Positions 1 to 8,545 of a DNA stretch of 64,000 nucleotides are shown one piece after another. Source of the DNA: PALSA-1006 sp041660815 (GTDB taxonomy: Bacteria; Pseudomonadota; Gammaproteobacteria; Burkholderiales; Gallionellaceae); assembly GCA_041660815.1 (NCBI GenBank), contig JBAZVN010000012.1, positions 55,726-119,725 on the forward strand, in the 5' to 3' direction. Numbering within the stretch: the stretch's first letter is position 1; each line of letters begins with the position of its first letter. The position numbers and the translations under genes are program-made. The notes beneath the pieces were generated by a model that worked only from the letters and a program-made list of their open reading frames with translations, was not told where the DNA came from and searched no databases.

Positions 1-507
1 ACACAGGACATGGCGGATGCCATGCAACTGACGCAGGGCGCGATCTTTCGCCATTTCGCCACCAAGGACGATATCTGGATCGCCGTTATGCAGTGGATCC
101 GCGGCAAGCTGATGAAATTGCTGGATAAAGCCGCGAGCAACGCAAGCGATCCGCTCAATGCAATTGAGCTCATGTTCTTTGCACACGTCGCCTTCATCAG
201 CAAACATCCGGCGATTCCGCGTCTGTTGTTTTCCGAATTGCTGCACAAAAAAAACAGCAAATTACGCGACCTTATTCAGGGAATTATCTCCGGCTATGAA
301 GCCAAAATCGCCGGCCTGCTGGATGCGGCCAAAGCACAATCTCTGGCACCGGAAGACCTCGACAGTCAAAGTGCCGCCGTGCTGTATATCGGCATGCTGC
401 AGGGCTTGGTCATGCAGTCCTCCATCTTCGGCGGCAAACGCTCCCTGCAACAACAAGCTGAAAAAACCTTCCCGATTTATTTGTATGGCATCAAAACCCG
501 CAGTTGA
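1..507 (+). CDS. TetR/AcrR-family transcriptional regulator (5' end outside window)
   Basis: Partial gene; the reading frame is open to base 1, so the true start lies upstream. The first visible residues (TQDMADAMQLTQGAIFRHF) are the second half of a TetR helix-turn-helix, in which the G-x-[IL]-[FY]-x-H-F signature is diagnostic. The remaining ~145 residues are the helical ligand-binding/dimerisation domain. It should act as a ligand-responsive repressor. It is followed 33 bp later by a cytochrome c' gene on the same strand, so it may control the small redox cluster downstream. The ligand is unknown. Confidence 0.85.
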   Translation, partial: TQDMADAMQLTQGAIFRHFATKDDIWIAVMQWIRGKLMKLLDKAASNASDPLNAIELMFFAHVAFISKHPAIPRLLFSELLHKKNSKLRDLIQGIISGYEAKIAGLLDAAKAQSLAPEDLDSQSAAVLYIGMLQGLVMQSSIFGGKRSLQQQAEKTFPIYLYGIKTRS

Positions 508-540
508 ATTTTTTACTAACCCGGCAAGAAAGGAATCACC

Positions 541-969
541 ATGAAAAAACAGTTAAGTCTCGCAATCGCATTTATCAGCATCACCTTCACCAGCCAGCTT
601 CATGCGGCGGAACCTCTGGAACTGCAAAAAGTCATGAAAGAGTTGGGCAAAAATATGCAAGTCATTACCGATGGAATTTCCCGCGAGGATTGGGCGCTGG
701 TCGCCAAAACCGCGCCCCTGATTGCCGAACACGCGCAACCCCCGCTATCCGAAAAAATGCGCATCATGTCTTTTATGGGCGCGGATATGTCCAAGTTTAA
801 AGCGATTGATGGCGAAACGCATGAAGCCGCGCATGATTTGGAACTTGCCGCCCACGCACAGGACGGACAGAAAGTAATCGCCTCATTTCAAAAAGTGCAA
901 ACCACCTGCTTAAATTGCCACCAGTCGTTCCGCGCAAAATTTGTGGCGCATTTTTACGGTAATAAATAA
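541..969 (+). CDS. Cytochrome c' / class II c-type cytochrome, periplasmic
   Basis: 142 residues. A Sec signal peptide of about 22 residues ends at a typical AxA site (LHAAE). The mature part is helical and carries one C-terminal haem-binding motif, CLNCH, about 20 residues from the end, which is the class II (four-helix bundle) arrangement. Start is fixed by an AAGGAA Shine-Dalgarno just upstream. Family members bind NO or transfer electrons in the periplasm. The next gene is a cytochrome b561, a plausible membrane electron donor. Which activity applies here is inference. Confidence 0.8.
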   Translation: MKKQLSLAIAFISITFTSQLHAAEPLELQKVMKELGKNMQVITDGISREDWALVAKTAPLIAEHAQPPLSEKMRIMSFMGADMSKFKAIDGETHEAAHDLELAAHAQDGQKVIASFQKVQTTCLNCHQSFRAKFVAHFYGNK

Positions 970-1019
970 GTAACCCGGTTATTGATATAATCGACCACTA
1001 AATTTTAAAGGAGAAAGTA

Positions 1020-1538
1020 ATGACGCAATACAGTAAACGCATGGTAATTATTCACTGGCTCACCTTGGCATTATTGATTGCCGCCTGGTATTTCGGACAC
1101 TCACTGGATGAAGCAAGACATGCTGCCAGCGCAACGTTGGCGGGTTATGTCGTTCACGCGATTTTGGGCGGGTCAATTATGCTGTTGGTATTGTTGCGCC
1201 TGTATGCCCGCAACAAAGATGGCGTACCTCCGGCAATGGGCGATACACCGATGGATAAATTGGCCAAGGGTATCCATTACGCAATCTACGGACTGTTGCT
1301 GATGTTGCCGGTAAGCGGCATGCTAACGGTGCTCACCAGCGATGTGCGCAACGCGCTAATCACGGGCGATGCCACCTTGTTGCCCGCCAAATTCACCGGC
1401 GTAATTGCACATGAGGTACACGAAATACTGGTTCCCGTTTTACTGGTGCTGGTGGTGGTACACGTTCTGGGCGCCCTCAAACACCAGATCGTTTTGAAAG
1501 ACGGCCTGATGGAACGCATGATGCTGCGTCGCAAGTAA
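1020..1538 (+). CDS. Cytochrome b561 family protein
   Basis: 172 residues with four predicted membrane helices. Histidines usable as haem ligands sit in helix 1 (IIHWLTLALL), helix 2 (VVHAILGG), and near helix 4 (VIAHEVHEILV and VVVHVLGALKHQ), matching the two-haem bacterial b561 fold that exchanges electrons between quinol and periplasmic partners. The start follows GGAGAAAGTA. It lies 50 bp after the cytochrome c' gene, so the two are probably one transcript and redox partners. Confidence 0.85.
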   Translation: MTQYSKRMVIIHWLTLALLIAAWYFGHSLDEARHAASATLAGYVVHAILGGSIMLLVLLRLYARNKDGVPPAMGDTPMDKLAKGIHYAIYGLLLMLPVSGMLTVLTSDVRNALITGDATLLPAKFTGVIAHEVHEILVPVLLVLVVVHVLGALKHQIVLKDGLMERMMLRRK

Positions 1539-1598
1539 TTTAGTTTGGATGTCGCTGGCACATTGTCAGCGACATCCAGATAAACCCGAGTGCTCGAT

Positions 1599-1976
1599 AT
1601 GAGTTTTATTGCGATAAAACTGCTTCACATCAGCTGCGTCATCCTGAGCTATACCCTGTTCTTTTTGCGTGGCATCTGGATGTTGCGCGCCTCACCCGTC
1701 CTGCAGCAGCGCTGGGTAAAAATTGTTCCCCATTTGATTGATAGCGTATTACTCGGCAGTGCCATTACTCTGGCGATTATGCTGGGCATTTCACCTTTTT
1801 CGGCACCCTGGTTGCTGGCCAAAATTATCGCCCTGCTGCTGTATATTGTGCTCGGCTCAATCGCACTCAAACGCGGCAAAACTTGGCGTATGCGCCTGTT
1901 TGCCTGGCTCGCCGCACAGTGTGTGTTTTTGTATATCGTGCTCACCGCGCTTTCCCACAATCCTTTACCCTGGTAA
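1599..1976 (+). CDS. SirB-like small integral membrane protein
   Basis: About 125 residues, almost entirely four hydrophobic helices, with the N-terminal pattern (LLHISCVILSYTLFFLRGIWM) typical of the SirB family (named after an invasion-gene regulator in Salmonella; biochemical role unknown). An in-frame GTG at 1590 is an alternative start; ATG at 1599 is preferred because it begins at the first conserved residue. The gene sits between a cytochrome b561 and a hemerythrin, suggesting a membrane role linked to the redox cluster. Confidence 0.65.
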   Translation: MSFIAIKLLHISCVILSYTLFFLRGIWMLRASPVLQQRWVKIVPHLIDSVLLGSAITLAIMLGISPFSAPWLLAKIIALLLYIVLGSIALKRGKTWRMRLFAWLAAQCVFLYIVLTALSHNPLPW

Positions 1977-1984
1977 ATCCCGCA

Positions 1985-2506
1985 ATGAATAATTTATTGG
2001 GCGCGGCGTTAGCGCCCGGCTTTGACGATCCTCTGGAAATGCTGCAAGCCTGTCACGGACGCATTCAGACTCAATGCGCAACCCTTGGCAAACTTGTTAC
2101 CCACTTAAAAGAGCATGGATGCGACATTCAGGCAAAGCAGGCGGCGCATAATATTTTGCGTTATTTTGACACTGCGGGACGCCATCATCACGACGATGAA
2201 GAAATTGATTTATTTCCGTTATTAATCGCCAGCGCATCAGATTCTGCACATGCGCTGGTGGCACGCTTGCTGGCAGAACATAAAGTGATGGACTCCGCCT
2301 GGGAGGTTTTGCGCCACGATTTGACCGATATTAGCGACTGCAAAAATACATCAATCAATACAATAAGTTGCGATAATTTCATAAGCGCTTATACCAGCCA
2401 TATTGAGCTGGAAAATACGCAACTATTGCCGCTGGCGAAACAATTATTAACGACCGAACAATTGCTCGGTTTGGGGAAGAATATGGCGGCACGACGCCAG
2501 AGCTAA
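1985..2506 (+). CDS. Hemerythrin-like HHE domain protein
   Basis: 173 residues from the ATG at 1985. The order of metal-ligand motifs is that of cytoplasmic hemerythrin/HHE proteins: CHGRI (first His), a HHHDDEE cluster, HKVMD, and a late HIELE. These bind a non-haem di-iron centre used for O2, NO or iron sensing and storage. The start lies 8 bp after the SirB-like stop codon, indicating the same operon. Together with cytochrome c' and b561 the cluster may handle oxygen or nitric oxide; this is inference. Confidence 0.75.
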   Translation: MNNLLGAALAPGFDDPLEMLQACHGRIQTQCATLGKLVTHLKEHGCDIQAKQAAHNILRYFDTAGRHHHDDEEIDLFPLLIASASDSAHALVARLLAEHKVMDSAWEVLRHDLTDISDCKNTSINTISCDNFISAYTSHIELENTQLLPLAKQLLTTEQLLGLGKNMAARRQS

Positions 2507-2526
2507 TTTTGCCTGCCGCACCATTG

Positions 2527-3762
2527 CTACCACTTTTGTGCCTCGGTTGATCCGGTCAAATCCAGCGAGGCTCTGTCGTCTTTATTGAAATGTAAAACGC
2601 TATTGGGCGTCAAATAGTTCAGGTTGGTTATCTTTTTTCGTGCTTTATATTCCCGGTAGCCGAGCCCTGCTCCCAACAATAAAATCCCGGCAAGCAACGC
2701 CCCCCACAATAAGTAATCCGCATCGCTATCTACTTGCTGCTCAGCTTGCACCTGGGCTGGCTTAACAATCGGTAACGGCGCATTGTTTGCAGAAACCACC
2801 GGCACGGCAGAGGCTGCATTTCCCGACATCGCCTGGCCGACCAAAGGCAGCGTCAAAGCCACACTACTCACAGCAGAATGTGTTTGGGTACTCAGCGGTG
2901 CAGAGACCCCGCCCAGCACACCTTTTAAACGATCTACTTTTTGGTAGAGTGCAATTTGTTTTTCCAGCAAAGCGATCTGTTCAAGAATGGCATCATTTTC
3001 TTTTTGTAACGCGTAAATATCATCCTCATACTCGCCTGATTTTTTAATTTCCAGGCGCGACGCGGGCTGAACTTTTTTGGCCGGGGGGGGTAATGCTTTT
3101 TTGATGAGGCCGGAATTAGTCGACTCATTTCTTACCGCTATGGGTTTGACGGGAGGCGTTTTAGGGGGCAATTTTGCCGGCTTAATTTCCGCCTGTTTGC
3201 GGGGCTCGGCAGCCTTTACCGCACTGGCCGCGCCACCACTCAATGTATTGTTTTTATTTAATATTTTATCATTTGCGCCATGCGCAACCGGTGCGCTGGC
3301 AGGATTGATTACTGCGGGTTGATGTACCACTAGCGGCGTCGGGTCCAAGACAGGCTTGAAATCGGGTAAAAATTCAAACGCGTTATACACAACGCCTGAA
3401 TTGGACGATTGGGTTTTTACGATGACGCGATAAAACAAATCCTCGCCCCGCTCGCCATTCACTTGCAAAAAATATTTTCCCGCCGCGTTACGCTTGATTG
3501 AAAATGTCAAAAAGCGGTCGTAAATTGCGTCACACCCGTTGGGCGTTTTCGCGATCAGCGAATTCAAACATTCCCCGGTACGCACCTGGGAAAATCGTAC
3601 ATTTTTATCCAAGTCCCCCTGAATCGCGATATTCGCGACAAATGGATCGCCGATATAACTGGCTAAAGTCGCCTCGCCCAACGACATAGCGAAAGCTGAC
3701 GACATACTGCCGAGCACGATAAATAGTACAAATATTTTTCTTGCTGCTAGCCAAATGTTCAA
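2527..3762 (-). CDS. FimV N-terminal-domain protein, short form
   Basis: 411 residues. A signal peptide (cleavage near AFA-MSLGEA) is followed by the FimV N-terminal domain, with the typical MSLGEATLASYIGDPF opening, to about residue 145. Then come a long Pro/Lys/Ala-rich linker, a short coiled coil (about 245-275), and one membrane helix near 350-370. Full FimV proteins of type IV pilus systems are much longer and bind peptidoglycan through LysM. This copy has no visible LysM and stops soon after the membrane helix, so it is a truncated or specialised relative. It is convergent with the hemerythrin gene. Confidence 0.65.
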   Translation of the reverse strand: MNIWLAARKIFVLFIVLGSMSSAFAMSLGEATLASYIGDPFVANIAIQGDLDKNVRFSQVRTGECLNSLIAKTPNGCDAIYDRFLTFSIKRNAAGKYFLQVNGERGEDLFYRVIVKTQSSNSGVVYNAFEFLPDFKPVLDPTPLVVHQPAVINPASAPVAHGANDKILNKNNTLSGGAASAVKAAEPRKQAEIKPAKLPPKTPPVKPIAVRNESTNSGLIKKALPPPAKKVQPASRLEIKKSGEYEDDIYALQKENDAILEQIALLEKQIALYQKVDRLKGVLGGVSAPLSTQTHSAVSSVALTLPLVGQAMSGNAASAVPVVSANNAPLPIVKPAQVQAEQQVDSDADYLLWGALLAGILLLGAGLGYREYKARKKITNLNYLTPNSVLHFNKDDRASLDLTGSTEAQKW

Positions 3763-3796
3763 ATTCGTTATCTCGTGAAAATCAAAAAGGCTTCAG

Positions 3797-3872
3797 TTTG
3801 GAGTGCGGCGGCATGACGCCGCTGTTTTAAATTTTATACGACGCAGGCGGCGTCATGCCGCCGCACTCCAAA
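3797..3872. repeat. Inverted repeat, 26-bp perfect arms (copy A of a dispersed palindrome)
   Basis: Arms at 3797-3822 and 3847-3872 are perfect complements, built round GGAGTGCGGCGGCATGAC, and separated by 24 bp. It lies between the aroF stop and the FimV-like start. The same core arms occur at 8488-8538. It should fold into a strong hairpin in either transcript and could serve as a terminator or mRNA stabiliser. Its dispersion suggests a REP/MITE-like element. Confidence 0.85.
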
Positions 3873-3882
3873 TGGGACAGGC

Positions 3883-4899
3883 TTAAAGTGTTCTGCCGAT
3901 TGCGCCGGCAATTGCGCCCAGCGTAACCATCAACTTCTTTAATTCGTCCGGTGTCAGCGCCTGATCCGCATCGCACCAGGCATCGCAAGGACTGGGGTGC
4001 ATTTCAATCAGCAGACCGTCGGCACCGGCGGCTATCGCAGCTTGCGACAGTGCGGGCACCATCCACGCTTTTCCGCCCGCATGCGATGGATCAACAATGA
4101 CCGGCAAGTGTGTTTCTTTTTTCAGCACGGGAATGGCAGTGACATCCAACACATTTCGGTAGGCGGTTTCAAAGGTGCGAATGCCGCGCTCGCAGAAAAT
4201 AATGTTATGGTTACCGCCGGCTGCAATGTATTCCGCCGACATCAGCCATTCGCTGATTGTTGCCGACATGCCGCGCTTGAGAATAACCGGTTTTTTGGTT
4301 TTTCCGACTTCTTTGAGCAGGTCAAAATTCTGCATGTTGCGTGTGCCGATCTGAATCACGTCCACATCATATTCAAGGAACGCATCCATCTGACGCACGT
4401 CCATCAGTTCGGTCACGATGGGCAATTTGTAACGGTCGGCGGCCTTGCGGAACATCTCCAGACCTTCCACACCTTTGCCCTGAAATGCATAGGGGCTGGT
4501 GCGCGGTTTAAAGGCGCCACCGCGCATTAAACGGCAACCGGCTTCATGGGTAAACTGTGCCGACAAATCCATTTGCGACTGGGTTTCCACCGAACACGGC
4601 CCGCCAATAATTTGAATTTGATTGCCGCCCAATTTGATGCCGCCGATATCAATCACGGTATTTTGTTTGTGCGATTCGCGCGACACAATTTTGTATTGTT
4701 TGGCGATATGCATGGCAGATTCCACACCGGGCAGCGACGTGAACATATCCGCATCCAGTTTGCGCTCGTCGCCAATCGCACCGATCACGGTGCGCTCAAC
4801 GCCGCGTGAAATATTGGCTTTTAAACCGGCCACTTCCAACTTTTTAACTACAGTACCGATTTGTTCATCGGTGACTTCCCTACCCATTACGATAATCAT
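3883..4899 (-). CDS. aroF: 3-deoxy-7-phosphoheptulonate (DAHP) synthase, type I-beta
   Basis: 338 residues. Condenses phosphoenolpyruvate with erythrose 4-phosphate, the first step of the shikimate pathway. The N-terminal ~75 residues form the ferredoxin-like regulatory domain seen in the Thermotoga/Bacillus-type enzymes rather than the E. coli AroG type. The barrel shows GGPCSVE, GGAFKPRTSPYAFQG, LKRGMSAT and VDPSHAGG, which carry substrate and metal ligands. Its ATG overlaps the hisC stop by 4 bp and is preceded by GGAG, so translation is coupled. Last gene of the serC-to-aroF run. Confidence 0.93.
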   Translation of the reverse strand: MIIVMGREVTDEQIGTVVKKLEVAGLKANISRGVERTVIGAIGDERKLDADMFTSLPGVESAMHIAKQYKIVSRESHKQNTVIDIGGIKLGGNQIQIIGGPCSVETQSQMDLSAQFTHEAGCRLMRGGAFKPRTSPYAFQGKGVEGLEMFRKAADRYKLPIVTELMDVRQMDAFLEYDVDVIQIGTRNMQNFDLLKEVGKTKKPVILKRGMSATISEWLMSAEYIAAGGNHNIIFCERGIRTFETAYRNVLDVTAIPVLKKETHLPVIVDPSHAGGKAWMVPALSQAAIAAGADGLLIEMHPSPCDAWCDADQALTPDELKKLMVTLGAIAGAIGRTL

Positions 4900-6017
4900 T
4901 TCTTTTCTCCATTAACTTGCTGACTGATTGCCTTTTCTAGCGCTTTCAAAAATTTTGCATTCTCACTTTCCAAACCGATACTCACGCGCAACCAATCCGG
5001 CATTGCGTAATTGGCGATGGGCCGCACGATCACACCCAACTCCAACAAACGCTGGTACACGGCTGAAGCATTTTTTATCTGAAACGCAACAAAATTGCCG
5101 AAGGAAGGAATGTATTCCAAGCCCAGCTTGTCCAATCCCCCGGTAATTTGCGCCATTCCCAACTGATTGATATTAAAGGTATTTTTTACAAACGTCACAT
5201 CGCGCAATGCCGCCACGGCAGCGGCCTGCGCAACGCTGTTCACGTTGAACGGCTGGCGTACCCGATTGATCATATCGGTGATTTGTGCATGCGCAAAAGC
5301 ATAACCCACGCGCAGTCCGGCCAAGCCATAGGCTTTGGAAAAAGTCCGCGAAATAATTAAATTGGGAAATTGCTTTAACCAGCTTACCGAGTCATAGCGC
5401 TTCTCTTCCGGCAGATATTCGTTGTATGCCTCATCCAACACCACCAAAATTTGCGGCGGTAATTGGCGCAAGAAAGCTTGCAATTCGTCCCCGCTTAAAA
5501 AGGTTCCGGTTGGATTATTCGGATTGGCGATAAAAATTATCTTGGCGTTATGCGTCACCGCAGCTTCACGCATCGCATTTAAATCATGCCCGTAACCGGC
5601 GGTTGCCGGCACGCTGATACCCGTTGCGCCGACCGCCTGAGTGGCCAGCGCGTACACGGCAAACGCGTGCGCCGAGTACACCACCTGATCTCCGGGCGTC
5701 AAAAAGGCGCGTGCCACCAGCTCCAGCAAATCGTTGCTGCCGTTACCCAGCGTGACATTGGCGTGGGTGACGTTGTAGCGTTTAACCAGCGCATCTTTTA
5801 ACTCAAAACCGTTGCCGTCGGGATACAGTGCAATGGTTTTGATAGCTTCTTGCATGGCAATAATCGCGGCGGCGCTGGCGCCCAGCGGATTTTCGTTGGA
5901 AGCCAGTTTGACGATGCCGGTAATACCCAGCTCGCGTTCCAATTCGGAAATCGGTTTACCAGGTTGGTAGGGGGCAATCGAACGCACATAGGAGGGTGCT
6001 AAATCACAGTAATTCAT
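4896..6017 (-). CDS. hisC: Histidinol-phosphate / aromatic aminotransferase
   Basis: 373 residues from the ATG at 6017, which has AAGG upstream; a longer upstream extension is possible but lacks similarity. Fold-type I PLP aminotransferase: PLP-lysine motif SRTFSKAYGLAGLRVGY, the NPNNPTG motif and a conserved DEAY. Located between pheA and aroF, it probably works on aromatic keto acids as well as, or instead of, imidazole-acetol phosphate; this is the common 'hisC2' setting in betaproteobacteria. No other his genes are in the window. Confidence 0.88.
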   Translation of the reverse strand: MNYCDLAPSYVRSIAPYQPGKPISELERELGITGIVKLASNENPLGASAAAIIAMQEAIKTIALYPDGNGFELKDALVKRYNVTHANVTLGNGSNDLLELVARAFLTPGDQVVYSAHAFAVYALATQAVGATGISVPATAGYGHDLNAMREAAVTHNAKIIFIANPNNPTGTFLSGDELQAFLRQLPPQILVVLDEAYNEYLPEEKRYDSVSWLKQFPNLIISRTFSKAYGLAGLRVGYAFAHAQITDMINRVRQPFNVNSVAQAAAVAALRDVTFVKNTFNINQLGMAQITGGLDKLGLEYIPSFGNFVAFQIKNASAVYQRLLELGVIVRPIANYAMPDWLRVSIGLESENAKFLKALEKAISQQVNGEKK

Positions 6018-6062
6018 TTGATGCCTTACAAATATTAAAAAACAATTGCGCCACATAACCAG

Positions 6063-6089
6063 CCACTTGCCAGCTTGCTGGCTTAGTGG
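6063..6089. other. Hairpin between pheA and hisC
   Basis: An imperfect palindrome with arms CCACTTGCCAGC and GCTGGCTTAGTGG, in the 171-bp gap between the pheA stop and the hisC start. No T-run follows on the minus strand, so it is a weak terminator candidate. It may be an mRNA processing or pausing structure. Confidence 0.35.
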
Positions 6090-6188
6090 AATGGCTAGTA
6101 GCCTCATCAGATGAGCACGAATTCACACAGATAAAATCAAAAACCAGTTCGGGATATCAGTGAACATCCGTGCAATCTGTCGCTAAAA

Positions 6189-7253
6189 TTAAACCGCCAC
6201 CGGATAAGATCCCAACACTTTTACAAAGGCTGCGATCTGCTTGAGTTGAGCCAAAGCGGCGGCAACTTTAGCGTCGGCTTGATGACCTTCAATATCCAAA
6301 TAAAATACATATTCCCAAAGTCCGGTACGCGACGGACGCGATTCCAGTTTGGTCATGGATACACCATGTTGTGCCAGCGGCACCAGCAGGTCATGCACCG
6401 CGCCGGGCCGATTCGGCGCCGACATCACCAGTGAAGTTTTATCTTTTCCGGAAGGTGCAACATCCTGTTTGCCAATCACCAGAAAACGCGTGGTATTGCG
6501 CGCATCGTCCTCGATGTTTTGTGCCAATACTTTCAATTTAAAATGTCCGGCGGCTTGCGCGCCCGCCACCGCGGCGGCGAATGATTCTTCAGCGGCCATG
6601 CGCGCCGCATCCGCGTTGCTCGATGCGGTAATGCGTTGCGCATGCGGCAAATGTGCATTCAACCAATTCTGGCATTGGCCAAAAGACTGCGGATGGGAAT
6701 ATATTTTGCGAATCACGGAAAGTTCGTTTTCATTGGACAGCAAACATTGATGAACCTGCAGCAAGACTTCCCCGCAAATTTTTAGATTACTGTTCAACAA
6801 TAAGTCCAGGGTGCGCGCAATCGCACCTTCCGTGGAATTTTCCACCGGCACCAAACCGTAATTGGCCGAACCGTTTTCAACCGCGGCAAACACCCCGTCG
6901 ATGGTATCGGTCGGCAAACCTTCGCTGGCCTGCCCGAAACGTTGCATTGCAGCCGCCTCGCTAAAAGTGCCGTGCGGCCCCAAAAAAGCAATGCGCAACG
7001 GCGCTTCCAGCGCTCGGCACTGCGACATGATTTCCGTAAATAATTGCGTCACGCCCTGCGAGGACAAAGGGCCCGAATTGGCCTGAACCATGCGTTGCAA
7101 CACTTGCGCTTCACGTTCCGGGCGCAACACCACACCGCCGCCTTTGGCATGACCGATCTGCTGCGCAAGCTTGGCGCGTTCATTAAACAAGCGCAATAAC
7201 TCATCGTCTATGCGATCAATTTGCTCGCGGAATTTATGCAGCGCTGTGCTCAT
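6189..7253 (-). CDS. pheA: Bifunctional chorismate mutase / prephenate dehydratase
   Basis: 354 residues. Residues 1-85 are an AroQ-type chorismate mutase (FREQIDRIDDELLRLFNERA). Residues ~95-275 are prephenate dehydratase with the conserved TTRFLVIG motif. The C-terminal ACT domain contains the KLESRPSR phenylalanine-binding motif, predicting feedback inhibition by Phe. It makes phenylpyruvate from chorismate. The start codon overlaps the serA stop by 4 bp, so the two are translationally coupled. Confidence 0.95.
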   Translation of the reverse strand: MSTALHKFREQIDRIDDELLRLFNERAKLAQQIGHAKGGGVVLRPEREAQVLQRMVQANSGPLSSQGVTQLFTEIMSQCRALEAPLRIAFLGPHGTFSEAAAMQRFGQASEGLPTDTIDGVFAAVENGSANYGLVPVENSTEGAIARTLDLLLNSNLKICGEVLLQVHQCLLSNENELSVIRKIYSHPQSFGQCQNWLNAHLPHAQRITASSNADAARMAAEESFAAAVAGAQAAGHFKLKVLAQNIEDDARNTTRFLVIGKQDVAPSGKDKTSLVMSAPNRPGAVHDLLVPLAQHGVSMTKLESRPSRTGLWEYVFYLDIEGHQADAKVAAALAQLKQIAAFVKVLGSYPVAV

Positions 7254-8440
7254 GCATCGGCCTCCAGCGGTAAGGCGCGCACCAGCAGAACGCCCTCAAT
7301 GGCGGCAAGCTGCGCAATTAATGCATCCGTCGGCGTCTGGTCGATGTCCACCAGCGTGTAAGCCATTTCACCGCGCGATTTGTTGCTCATGTTATGGATA
7401 TTGATACCCGCTGCCGCCAACGCGGTGGAAATTTGCCCCAGCATATTCGGCACGTTTGCATTGGCAATAGCCAGGCGAAATTTTGATTCGCGCGGCATCA
7501 CCACATTGGGAAAGTTCACCGTATTGGTAATATTGCCGTGCTCCAGATATTCGCGCAATTGTTCAGCCACCATCACCGCGCAGTTTTCTTCCGCCTCTTC
7601 GGTGGACGCGCCCAAATGCGGCAAGGCGATAATCTTGTCGTGCCCCAACGTTTTGTTGCTTGGGAAGTCGCACACATAACTGCGCAGATGTTTGCTCGCC
7701 AAACCGGCCAATACCGCATCCTCGTTCACAATGGCGTCGCGCGAAAAGTTCAGCAGCACCGCGCCGGACTTCATAATGGCCACACGCTTGTCGTCGATCA
7801 GATTGCGCGTTGCATCCAGCAGCGGCACATGCAAAGTTACAAAATCGCTGTGTTTGAGCAGGTCCTCGATGCTGTTAGCTTTCTTTACTTGCGACGACAA
7901 GCTCCATGCCGCCTCAACGGTAATTTCCGGATCAAAGCCGATCACTTTCATGCCCAATCCCAGCGCCGTGTCCGCCACCTGCCGCCCGATTGCACCCAAC
8001 CCGACAATCCCCACGGTACGGCCGCGCAACTCGGTGCCCGCGTAATCTTTTTTTCCCTCTTCAACCAGCTTATGCATCGTTGCATCGTCGCCGCCCAAGC
8101 CCGTCGTAAAACGCAGCGCGGGCACAATATTGCGCGAGGCCAGCAACATGCCGGTGACGACCAACTCCTTCACCGCGTTGGCATTGGCACCCGGAGCATT
8201 AAATACCGGCACACCGCGCGAACTCATTTTCTTGACCGGTACATTATTGGTACCCGCCCCGGCACGTGCAATCGCCAACACGCTGGACGGAATATCCATC
8301 TCCAGCATATTTTGCGAACGCACCAGAATCGCATCCGGCTGGGCGATGTCATTTCCAATGGAATAACGATCGGCGGGTAATTTTTTAAGTCCGACCGGGG
8401 AAATTTTATTGAGCGTGAGAACTTTAAAAGTATTGGTCAT
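7250..8440 (-). CDS. serA: D-3-phosphoglycerate dehydrogenase
   Basis: 396 residues. Oxidises 3-phosphoglycerate to 3-phosphohydroxypyruvate, the first step of serine synthesis. It shows the NAD-binding GLGAIGRQVAD, the catalytic Arg region (NFSRDAIVNEDAV), the catalytic His of ALPHLGASTEEAEENC, and a C-terminal ACT domain (about 320-396) that would bind serine. The start follows AGGATAATAA. Its order after serC and before pheA is typical of this gene block. Confidence 0.93.
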   Translation of the reverse strand: MTNTFKVLTLNKISPVGLKKLPADRYSIGNDIAQPDAILVRSQNMLEMDIPSSVLAIARAGAGTNNVPVKKMSSRGVPVFNAPGANANAVKELVVTGMLLASRNIVPALRFTTGLGGDDATMHKLVEEGKKDYAGTELRGRTVGIVGLGAIGRQVADTALGLGMKVIGFDPEITVEAAWSLSSQVKKANSIEDLLKHSDFVTLHVPLLDATRNLIDDKRVAIMKSGAVLLNFSRDAIVNEDAVLAGLASKHLRSYVCDFPSNKTLGHDKIIALPHLGASTEEAEENCAVMVAEQLREYLEHGNITNTVNFPNVVMPRESKFRLAIANANVPNMLGQISTALAAAGINIHNMSNKSRGEMAYTLVDIDQTPTDALIAQLAAIEGVLLVRALPLEADA

Positions 8441-8484
8441 TTATTATCCTACTGGTAAGGACATCATTGGAGTGCTTCGCCCCG

Positions 8485-8542
8485 ATTGGAGTGCGGCGGC
8501 ATGACTGCTTTAAACGCGCAGTCATGCCGCCGCACTCCGAAT
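8485..8542. repeat. Inverted repeat, 21-bp perfect arms (copy B of a dispersed palindrome)
   Basis: Arms 8488-8508 and 8518-8538 are perfect complements (GGAGTGCGGCGGCATGACTGC on the left) with a 9-bp loop. They share the GGAGTGCGGCGGCATGAC core with the copy at 3797-3872. A partial extra copy of the arm start (ATTGGAGTGC) lies at 8466-8475. Located between the serC stop and the serA start. The hairpin probably limits read-through from serC. Confidence 0.85.
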
Positions 8543-8545
8543 GTT

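Noticed and set aside
7538..8380. 280-codon open frame on the plus strand opposite serA.
   Set aside because: Antisense shadow of serA; composition is His/Arg/Gln-rich, typical of a reverse-frame artefact.
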